Shown in pieces: positions 55,401-64,000 of a DNA stretch of 64,000 nucleotides. This stretch comes from Merluccius polli (Eukaryota > Chordata > Actinopteri > Gadiformes > Merlucciidae): contig JAOPHQ010005730.1 of the NCBI GenBank assembly GCA_030340625.1, positions 62,001 to 126,000 on the forward strand. The letters run 5' to 3'. A program made the position numbers and the translations under genes. The stretch's first letter is position 1, and every line of letters starts with the position of its first letter. A model generated the notes under the pieces. The model did not search any database, had not been told where the DNA came from, and saw nothing but the letters and a program-made list of their open reading frames with translations.

Positions 55401-56484
55401 TAGCAGGAGGCACCGCTTTGAACGGCGGGGACTCAGACGAGTCGAGCCTCCCGAGCTTGTTGTTGTGTGATCTCCCGGTGAACAAGTCAGGCGACCGCTC
55501 CACCGGAGACCACCTCGAAGCCTTCTCGTCGTCCTCGCCAGTGACAAAATCCAGAATCATCGACAGCAACTGCTCGTAAGGGTCGGCGGCCGGCTGCGGC
55601 GTTTTGCCGCTTTCTTGGCTACGTTCAACTATGCTCAAATCTGACCCGTCCCACCACTGTGACACCTCTGTGTGCGAAGCCTCTGGCTCCACCTCTGTGC
55701 AAAACAACCGCCCTGTCCCAGCCTGATAGGGCGACGGTTGGGGCACTTTAGTGTTCTTCAACAAGGAGACACCCAGAGCAGATCTGGGCGAGGAAGGAGA
55801 GCGTGGAGGAGGAGGATGTCCTGTCCCAGCCTGATAGGGCGACGGTTGGGGCACTTTAGTGTTCTTCAACAAGGAGACACCCAGAGCAGATCTGGGCGAG
55901 GAAGGAGAGTGTGGAGGAGGAGGATGTCCTATCCCAGCCTGATAGGGCGACGGTTGGGGCACTTTAGTGTTCTTCAACAAGGAGACACTCAGAGCAGATC
56001 TGGGCAAGGAAGGGGAGTATGGAGGAGAAGAAGGAGGAGGAGGAGAGCGGTTCAAGTCTGGCATCGCTTGTCTGAACGCGGGACTCGATGGGCTAGAGGA
56101 GGCTCGCCAGGGCGGAGGAGGCGAGGTTAAGCCCCTCCTCGGGGGAGCAGGTGGGTGTGTTTTGGGCTTTGGTGTCTCGGGGAGGGAGATGAGGTGGTGG
56201 TGGGCAGGGAGCGGCGGAGGTGTGGGCGGGGGAGGGGTGCCCGAGGCGCGGGTGGGCATGTCCAGGGTGAGGGAGAGCCACTCGTTGGTGACAGCCTGCA
56301 GGTGCAGAGCTCTCTGGGCGGAGGGCGGTGGCGGCGGAGGGGTGGAGAAGTGGTGGTGGGGGAGGGGAGCAGGTGTGAGGATGCAGCGAGGCTCCAGGAA
56401 GTGAAAGAGGAAAAGAAAGAGGGCTTTAAAAGAAATAGGGGAATAGAAAGCTATGTGGCGTGAATGTTGGAGTGTGTGTGCGCA

Positions 56485-56528
<44 letters not shown>

Positions 56529-59500
56529 TCAATAGTAAACAATTCAATAAAATCCCATCACATTTTCAGTCCACCACATTAAAATTAAATAACACTGTTC
56601 AAACTGCAGCTATGATACTGGAATACATAGACAGGATCAAACAATCAGTCGACACGTCAAAATGTGTGCATGTGCGTGAAGGTGCTATTCTCCTTTTTTT
56701 TTTTAGCAACAACACTTCCCCACTTCCGCTGAAAAAAAGAAACAACACAATTTTCATTGTGTCAGTTGTTAACATTTTACCAGTCAACTCGACTACCTTG
56801 GTGGGCGTGGAGCCGGGTGTCCTGTTGCCGGGGTAACCGTGGGGGTCCACGTGGTGGCCGGGGCTTCTGGAAGGAGAGTGCTTGACGATGTCCACGTAGG
56901 AGACAGGGAAGATGCCCTGCTTGGTGCTGTCTGGGATCTTGCCCTCGTACCAGTTAGGATCCACCTGCCGGACCACGATCACTCTCTCACCCTGGAGGGA
57001 GGGAGGGAGGGTGAAAGAGAGTCAGAGGGAGAAAGAAAGACAAAAAAGACAGAAAGAAAGTAAAAAAGAGATAAAGAAAGAAAGAGAAAGAGAGATAGTC
57101 AGAGAGCGAGACAGAGTCAGAGAGTCAGAGAGAAAGAGAGAGGCACACACGTGCATAAACATGTAAACACACAAGATACACATACCAAATATGTTTACAT
57201 ACTATATATCCACAGAGTGCAGTGCAAAACCGCAATTGCCTTTCAATGTGAACACTACTGTCATATTTGAATGGCCACAACATCGCCTAAACAACCAGCA
57301 ATAACCATCTCCCTTCACACCACTGGAGGAGTCATAGTCAAAATCACCACTAGAGGGAGCCGATAGTAATGAAAAAGAGATGGGTATCTGAGCGGTAAAC
57401 ATGTAGAGATGCATGTATCCAAGCGGTTACCTTTCTGAGAGAGAGCTCCACATTGGTGTCGGCGTTGAAGTTGTAGCGAGCCACGGCTTCTCCGATCTCT
57501 CTGAGGTGAGCGGGCGGAGGAGGCCTGACCGGCTGCAGCTGCCTCTCCGACGATGGCATCTTCTGTGAACCAAACACACGTACGATACATTATCTAGTCA
57601 TAGGAATATTTATGGACATCTTCGTCTATGATGATTTGATCTCAGAAAATGACAATATAATAATATGTGTTTATAATTATATATCTATATACATCTATAT
57701 TCTTTTTGGAAAAAAAACACAGACACACACACACGCATATGGACAAAAAAAAGACCACCACCCTTTTACGAACCTCTACATACGAGATGGGGAATATCCC
57801 CATCCTCCCGCGGTGCTCCCCCTCGTACCAGTTGTTGTCTATCTGGCGGACGATGTTCACCGCGTCTCCTTTCTTGAACGTCAGCTCCCTGTCAAACGGC
57901 CACACAACGTCACGCTTCTCTCTCTCTCTCTCTCTCCCCCCCCCCCCCCCCCCGTGTCACCCAACACACATGCGGAGGACACCACTACACGCAGACCCAT
58001 GGCGTTTTGGTTTTTAGCTCTCACCACTTTGCTTTACATCTTTCAACTCAACCCAGCTGACATAATTTTCAAAATAAAAATATCACAAATAGCCAATGAA
58101 ACGCATGTTTCAGTTAGCTGGAACATTTAGCAGCGAAAATCAAGCAAAATAAATACAAATGAAAATCAGTTGGATTGGAGCCAAGCAGATGTCGTGACCC
58201 TACAGGTAGTTTGAAGTGTCAACGCATTCAGCAACACAGGCTTCAAGGAAACAAGGTTGAGGAGATGCTAAGAAGCTAATGCAACAGGCAGCAGCCGGAC
58301 AGTCATGCTTCACAACGTAAGGGAGTTTTCCCACATGGATGTACTGCACTGTACATGGCGGCTCCTGTACTCACTTAGCAGTTTGTGCCTTAAAGTCATA
58401 AATGGCTCTGGCCGGCTGTTTCTGATGGAGGAGAGAGAAGAGAATAAGTTGTGTCATCTGCTTATGGGAGACCTGGGAGAGACAGAAAGAGACAGAGAGA
58501 GAGAAATCCAGCGTGGATTTCATCAGATATTCAATATATATATAGTATATATACTGTATATCTAAAGATATTCTTCAAGAAGATAAACCACATCAAATGA
58601 GCAGTGCTGAAGTCCAAGTAAACCTGCTGACTGAAATGATTTACTTACGTTAATAGTTAAGTGTGTGAACAAATTCCAAAATCAAAGATTACCAAGATGT
58701 ATTTTCAATGTAATAGCAATACCAATTGATCACACACACACACACACCTAAATGAATGGACTTCCTGATTCCAGGGTAACCAGAATATGATACAGTGAAG
58801 GGCGGTGTACCTCTCTGTCGGGGGTGGCCCTCCTGCCTTGTGGTGTGTGGTGTCCATCTGCGGTGGAGTAGGCCCTGGAGACGTCCTGGTCTGGAGACGG
58901 TGGAGAGGAGGATAAAGTATGAGAGTCACAAAGCGGTTATGATCAAGAGTGAATCATTGTGATCAATGGGAAGGTGATTCTGCCATTCCACAATGGGGAA
59001 AATGAAGAGCACGGGAAAGTCGGTACTGAAAATGAAAATGGGTATGTTTGCTTTATTGCCATTTCAACAACACAACAAAAAAAGATTTTTCACTCACAGG
59101 ACTACATGCATTTGACAAAACGGCAGGCAAAATCATTTTTGGGAAATATCCAAGTTGGAAAACATCACGATAGAAAAGATACGAAATGCTGAATGAGGGG
59201 AAAAAGAACCAAAAGAGGAAACAATTTGATGACTCGTCACAATGCAGAATTTGCAATCACATTGCATGGATGACACATACAGCAGGCTGGTGCCGATGAC
59301 ATGATGCAAGCAGATGTTCCACAAGACTCTCCAGAACACAAATGGATATTTGCTGACTGTTGCGGGATGAGGTCATGGTGAACGCAAAGCAGCACTGGGC
59401 AGCACATTCAGGCAGGGAGAGGTGAAGGGCCTTCATCTTTTCCTGGTTATACGGTATATACTGTATGTACTAAAAGCATGTTTGTACGCACGTGTGCATA

Positions 59501-61591
59501 CAAATGTGTTTATCAGTGCACACGCTCCACCTGAGTAACAGAGAATGTTTCCATTGCCCCGCTCCTCTCCGTAGTCGTTGTTGTTCGCGGCGTCCGGTGA
59601 ATGGCGGTGGCTGTAGCAGGCACTGATGGGCGACTGTAGCCGCGGCGACTGTATCCGCGGTGACTGTATTCGCGGCGACTGTATCCGCGGTGAGGAGGAG
59701 GTGTCCCGCCTGTGCGAGGCGTACCCCTCGGGGCAGCCATCCGGGTACCCGGGGGTGGAGGAGCTCCCGTCCAGACGACACCGCCGCCTCCCCCGCAGCG
59801 AGGAGCTCCTCTCCGGGACGTCCGGAAGCAGCTCGGCCAGCATCCTCCGCAGGATGCTGTCATCCGGCGCCCGCCCCCCCCGGTGGCCCCTCTCCGCCTG
59901 GATGTGTTCGTATATGTCTCGCAGGGCGGCGTCCAGCGCCTCGTAAATGGCCTCTTTAGACTTGGGTCTGCTACTCCGCCCTCCTCCACCTCCTCCGCCG
60001 CTCCTCCTTGTGGAAGGAGGCGAGCCCTTTTTCCTGCGGAAAGGCACAGGGCTCACCAGGAAGGCCAACTTGGCCATGGCCTGCTGCGACTGGGAGGTCT
60101 GGGTGGGAGGGCGGCCGTCCCGGCTCCTCTGCTCCAGCTGAAGCTGCTGCTGTTGGAAGAGGAGGGGGGGTCTCTGGTGCTCCTGGCGGGCACGCTCCCT
60201 CTCATGGCGCAGCATGGTGGTGAAGCGCGTGTAGGAGGCGGGGCAGCGGCCCTTGCAGGAGCTGATGAGGTGGCGGTGCTGGTAGCCCAGGCTCCGGCCC
60301 AGGCTCTGGTGGCCGGGCTGGTGGTGGTGACTGTGGTGGTGGTGGTGGTGGTGACGCAGCTGGTGGTGCAGTGTGGAGGAGCCATACAGGCTCTCGGAGG
60401 AAGTGAGCGAGCAGTGGTCCAGGTCGCTCTCGCTGCAGAAGGACGAGCCCTCCACGGGTAGGAAGTCGCTGAGGTCAGAGGCGACCGCGTCCTGCTCGCT
60501 GTCCGAGTACTCCGGGTCGGCCGCTGCAAAGGAGCCACGGGGGGCCCGGTTGGGCTCGGGCCCCGCGCGGGGCTGGCCCTCCGGTGGGCTGCGGTGCGGA
60601 TGCACGGTGTCGGTACCAATGGCCTGCGGCGCTGCAGCGTTGCCGGGGCCACCGTTGCCGGGGCCACCGTTGCCGGGGCCACCGTTGCCGGGGCCACCGT
60701 TGCCGAGGTCCTCCTCCAGCAGAGACTCAATGGAGAAGCGGCGCTTCGGGAAGCTGGGCGTGGCCCCTCCCCCACTGCTGGCCCGGGACGACGAGCCGCC
60801 TGGTGTTGTGGCGCCTGACGGCCCCTCGCCGTCCCCAAGGTTGGGCATGGACTTGGACTTCTGGATGAGTTGCTCGTATTCGGAGATGCGCGTGGGCACC
60901 ACGTCGCGCGGCACATCCCCGCCCCAGGACGGCGGCGCCCAGGGGAACAGGTGGTGGCGGAAGAGGTGCGGCTGGCGCTCAAGCTCCAGGATACGGGCGC
61001 GTACTGAGCGGATGACCTCGGACGGGACGAGCTGGGCGCGGTCAATGTGGTGCATCTTGCGGTACAGCTGCAGGAAGCCCGGCGAATCGTGTGCCCGGCG
61101 GCGGTGGGGGCGGGGCAAGGAGTCGGTGGAGGACCCGGTGCCCGGGGGACCTGAAGATGCACCGCCACCATCGCATAGCAACGACCCCACGCTCTCCGAA
61201 CGAACCGCACCGGCCCCGCCCGAGCTGGAGTGCCCGTCGTTCAGCAGGTCATCGCAGCTGCGCGACCGCAGCTTACCCGGTGCCGCCGGAGGGGGAGGGG
61301 CCAGGGGGGGAGGTGGTTCTTCTGAACTGCTCCAGGTCTCCACCTCCTCCTGCTCCTCCTCCTCCAGCCGCCGCCTATGATTAGCTGGCCGTCTGCGCTT
61401 CAAACAGCCGGAGCCCCGGGAGGAGGAGCGGCTGCCATCTGGGCTACCATCCCGGTGCGTGGGGCTAGCGTCAGAGGGGGGCGCGGGGGTAAGACAGGGG
61501 GTGTGTGACTTTGGGGGACCTGGGGAGGTCTCGCGGGGGGAGTACATGGTGCATGCGTCCCCACCTTTCAGATGTCCGGACACAAAGCAGC

Positions 61592-61623
<32 letters not shown>

Positions 61624-63588
61624 AAGAAGAAGAAGAAGAAGAAGAAGAAGAAGAAGAAGAGGGGGAGGAGAGAGCGGTAAAGAAACACGCCAGAGGAGGA
61701 GGACAAAGTGTTATAAGAGAAAGAGAAGCAAGTTAATGAACCATAGGCCTGGTCCACACGTACACGGGTATTTCTGAAAACATATATTTTCCCCCCTACG
61801 TTCTCAACAAAATTCCTGTCCACACCAGAAAATATCTGTCTGCAAGCGAACGCAAAAACACTTTCACCCGGGAAGGAGTTTTACAAAAGGTCCGTTTTCA
61901 GTTACCTAAAAAGCAGTTTGTGCGTGGACGAAAGGCCAAAAGGCAAAGCAGTTTGTGCGTGGACGAAAGGCCAAAACGCAAAGAAAAAGCTGAGTTTAAA
62001 AAAAAAGACCCATGTACGTGTGGACCATGGACTAGACAAGTTAGAAAACTGTTTTTTTTTTACTCCTGTTCAAATTATTGACATGGGTCAAAGACCAAAT
62101 ACAGCAGAGCCTTTTCATTCTTTCAACACTGAATGGTGGGTGACAACTGCCGACAACGTCTTATATATTCAGGAACTGCAAATAATGTCTCGAAATGCTC
62201 AAAAAACAAGAGAAAAATAAAAAATAAATGTGTAGGAGGGAGAGAGAAGAGAGTAAGAGATAAAGAGAGAGCAAGAAATACAGCCAGACAGAATTGGCAA
62301 ACTGTGTCTGTAATTGTGTGTGTGCTTGTGTTTGAATGTGTGTGTGTGTGCATATGTGTGTGTGTGTGTGTGCGTGTGTGCGTGTGTGCGTGTGTACGTC
62401 TGCATGTGTGTGTGTGTGTGTATGTGTGTGTTCATGCGCGTGTACCTTTAGCTTTGGAGGGAGAGGAGGGTGAGGAGTGGGCGGTGGGCTTTCTCAGGGT
62501 GCTGGCTCTAGACGAGTCTGGGGGCTTTGGCGAGGCTGCAGATCTCCTCTGGTCAGACGGGTTGTTGGCATGGGAACCAGAGGGCTCTGACTTCCTCCGC
62601 TTCCTGTAGTCACTTGCTGCACTGTAAGGCCCAGAGGCGAGGAAGCAGTAGCCATTACCGCTGGTCTGGGTCAATTCATACTGCATTCTGGTCCTAACTG
62701 CCATATTACTGCATCATGGGCAGCACCCTGCTGCTTGATACTGTAAGTGCACTTCATGTGCCAGATTACTGTATGTACCAGTTATACAGACATATAATAC
62801 AGCAATACAGAAATTGTATATTAATAAAAAATAATAATGAATTGAATTAATATAGCACATTTTTTTAACCCAATATTATATATATATATACACACACACA
62901 CACACATCTGTTCGTCCAAATATAGATTTAAAAAAAGGATGTGTGTTTGGCAGCCGTCCTATTAGGGTTAAGCTCACTCGGTATCTTTTCCATGCATCAC
63001 CTGTCTTATCACCATGTGCTGTGGATGTGTGCGCTGCTGCTGCCTTTCACAGTGAGTAAGCATGACATTAGCAAGGGGGAAGGGGGTTGGGGAGGTGGAG
63101 GATGGTAGGCTGAACGAAGGCACCGGGGAGGTGAACGACAGAATCAATAGGATGGCTAGGAGTTAATGTATTCCAGGCAGTCGGAGATGGAGGAGGGGGT
63201 GGGGGTGGAGCAAGGCTGTCTTTACAGCAGTGACTACAGGGATTCACAGATAAACACAGTGTGACCCTAACGCAAGGCACCGCAGATCGCACACACACAG
63301 CGGAGGAGGGGAGAGGGAGAGAGGGAGAGAGAGAGAGGGAGCAAGCGGACGCAACGCTGCAGCACAATATGGCCCACTGCTGTTAAGGAGAGAAGAGTGA
63401 GAAAGAGAGCGAGAGAGAGGAGAGAGAGGGGGAAGGGGGTGTGCCTGCCTGTGTGTGTCCACATGCATCTGTATGTGTGTGTGTGTGTGTGTGTTCGGAG
63501 CAGGGGGGGGGGATAATAAAGGAGATAAAGCTTACCTTGCGGGTCTCTCCGGTGCCTTAGTGTCGGCCGGAGCGATGTGCAGGGAGGT
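52401..63588 (-). CDS. sorbs2: Sorbin and SH3 domain-containing protein 2 (ArgBP2), 3' part
   Basis: Cytoskeletal adaptor at Z-discs, stress fibres and (neural form) spines; binds Abl/Arg, vinculin and Cbl through SH3 domains. Fourteen minus-strand exons: 63536-63588, 62446-62621, 59531-61564, 58811-58890, 58375-58421, 57774-57888, 57431-57562, 56797-56991, 55162-56391, 54309-54944, 53793-53888, 53360-53397, 52893-52999 and 52401-52462; 1,666 residues in one frame. Seen: SDYRKRRKSEPSG; a 678-residue neural-type exon with KLRSRSCDDLLND, KSKSMPNLGDGEG, KRRFSIESLLEEDL and a C2H2-like finger HLISSCKGRCPASYTRF; TPDRE; SH3-1 (about 785-835, ARAIYDFKAQTAKEL), SH3-2 (about 863-927, NWYEGKIPDSTKQGIFPVSY), two proline-rich exons (945-1354, 1355-1566) and SH3-3 (about 1611-1666, RALYNYSPRNEDELEL). 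The 5' exons with the SoHo domain lie beyond the right edge. The start of the 59531-61564 exon is less certain. Confidence 0.94.
53030..53222 (-). mobile_element. tRNA-derived SINE in sorbs2 intron
   Basis: Minus strand: head gtagtgtggtggttagggtg, a B-box-like gggttcgcaccc, and a tail with cagtgtctgctgaatgactg, matching the conserved 3' tail of fish V-SINE/L2-linked elements. Same family type as the copy at 36512. Confidence 0.75.
54810..54875. repeat. GGT/GGA triplet repeat coding for polyproline
   Basis: On the minus strand this encodes the run of about 13 prolines after TPQ in the second proline-rich sorbs2 exon. The triplet period keeps the frame. Confidence 0.85.
55713..56036 (-). repeat. 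108-bp coding tandem repeat, three copies
   Basis: Inside sorbs2 exon 55162-56391. Copies begin at 55713, 55821 and 55929, spaced exactly 108 bases, encoding a 36-residue unit with SALGVSLLKNTKVPQPSPYQ. Copies differ at only a few bases, including Gly/Ser and Thr/Ile changes. Confidence 0.95.
56489..56527. repeat. (GT)n microsatellite in sorbs2 intron
   Basis: About 19 units, about 100 bases upstream (in sorbs2 direction) of the large proline-rich exon. Confidence 0.95.
57001..57150. repeat. GA/AAAG-rich purine tract in sorbs2 intron
   Basis: Imperfect purine-rich repeats; the complement is pyrimidine-rich and serves as part of the acceptor for exon 56797-56991. Confidence 0.8.
59624..59690 (-). 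repeat. 15-bp coding repeat, IQSPR units in sorbs2
   Basis: Encodes four consecutive S-P-R-I/L-Q units near the end of the large sorbs2 exon. Confidence 0.88.
60640..60708 (-). repeat. 15-bp coding repeat, GNGGP units in sorbs2
   Basis: Units of ttgccggggccaccg encode four to five GNGGP copies after the block KRRFSIESLLEEDL. Confidence 0.92.
61590..61660. repeat. (AAG)n microsatellite next to the large sorbs2 exon
   Basis: About 23 AAG units, read as (CTT)n on the transcribed strand, placed about 25 bases before the predicted acceptor of exon 59531-61564. Confidence 0.95.
61661..62445. other. sorbs2 intron
   Basis: Contains a diverged direct duplication (tttgtgcgtggacgaaaggc at about 61916 and 61951) and a GT-rich tract at 62310-62440. 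No coding exon is supported. Confidence 0.6.
62622..63535. other. sorbs2 intron
   Basis: Non-coding, with TA and CA runs at 62877-62906, a GA-rich stretch at 63300-63440 and a GT run at 63474-63494. Confidence 0.6.
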
Positions 63589-64000
63589 CTGGAGCAGCAG
63601 CACACACACACACACGCACACACACACAAGAGGAGAAGAACAAGGAGGAGAGCGGTGAAACGGACATGAACAAAGACCCCGACGCACAGCAAGCTGCTCC
63701 CAATGCTCGCCTCACTAGCTTTTGTTGCTGTGTCACACTCAAAAGAGTCCCCCCTCCCCGGCAGTAAGGTGTAAGAGGGATAAGAGGGTTCCACGTTGGA
63801 GCACCTGAGCTGGGAAGGAGAGATATGGGTGTGAGGACTGAGGAGACGCGCTTTTACTTCGCCATCTTTGGTGTTTTTTTTTCTTTTGTTTTTTTTAATA
63901 ATCCTCCGAAGGATGACATGAACCTCTGATAGCACAATGATTTGAGAGCCGAGCTTTGGATCATCGGAGTATGAATACTCTGGCATGGAGTAAGTGGAAT
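63589..64000. other. sorbs2 intron reaching the window edge
   Basis: Short CA run at 63601-63627, otherwise mixed sequence. The upstream coding exons of sorbs2 must lie beyond position 64000. Confidence 0.6.

Noticed and set aside
60053..61210. 385-codon frame overlapping the large sorbs2 exon, and plus-strand frames at 59712-60461 and 60373-61380
   Set aside because: Alternative frames in GC-rich coding DNA; low-complexity Pro/Ala/Ser/Arg composition, while the annotated frame matches SORBS2.

Overview
The window is animal nuclear DNA and almost certainly a ray-finned fish. Genes are split by GT-AG introns, microsatellites and transposon fragments typical of teleosts (hAT, Harbinger, Ty3/gypsy, tRNA-SINE, L1) are dense, and the genes match vertebrate families that are neighbours on human chromosome 4q. 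I cannot fix the species. The very high dinucleotide repeat load would suit a clupeiform, but that is a guess. Exon coordinates were read by eye from splice signals and checked by reading-frame continuity. The fgg, lrat, pdlim3 and visible sorbs2 exon sets each sum to a whole number of codons.

Layout: (1) 86-2425, minus, 5' half of plrg1, a spliceosomal WD-repeat protein running off the left edge. (2) 3582-4140, a hAT element with terminal inverted repeats and a near-perfect 8-bp target duplication. (3) 4614-7702, minus, complete nine-exon fgg (fibrinogen gamma chain). (4) 12755-14116 and 14978-16340, plus, two tandem lrat-type genes (lecithin retinol acyltransferase). (5) 16.5-34.6 kb, a gene-poor stretch with satellites, foldback elements, a decayed Ty3/gypsy retrotransposon (26011-29855), a hAT relic (30499-31375), a Harbinger element (31493-32892) and a few candidate exons of unknown identity. 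(6) 34737-35963, plus, npy2r (neuropeptide Y receptor type 2), coding sequence in one GC-rich exon. (7) 36.5-38.0 kb, a SINE and a 5'-truncated L1 with its target duplication. (8) 39902-48869, minus, complete eight-exon pdlim3 (PDZ-LIM/ALP protein). (9) 52401-63588, minus, the 3' fourteen coding exons of sorbs2 (ArgBP2), including the large neural-type exon and three SH3 domains; its 5' part lies beyond the right edge.

The genes do not form one pathway. plrg1-fgg-lrat-npy2r is a conserved block (human 4q31-q32), while pdlim3 and sorbs2 belong to a block from human 4q35. Both encode Z-disc/actin-associated proteins and may share muscle expression. The two blocks meet at 36-39.9 kb, in retrotransposon-bearing DNA. 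No new multi-gene biological system is evident. The most interesting items are a decayed copy of the pdlim3 terminal LIM exon 20 kb from its parent, a second copy of the npy2r intron-exon junction near 25.7 kb, a 36-residue tandem repeat expanded inside sorbs2, a 65-bp perfect palindrome in a pdlim3 intron, and possible secreted-protein exons at 25.3 and 34.4 kb.
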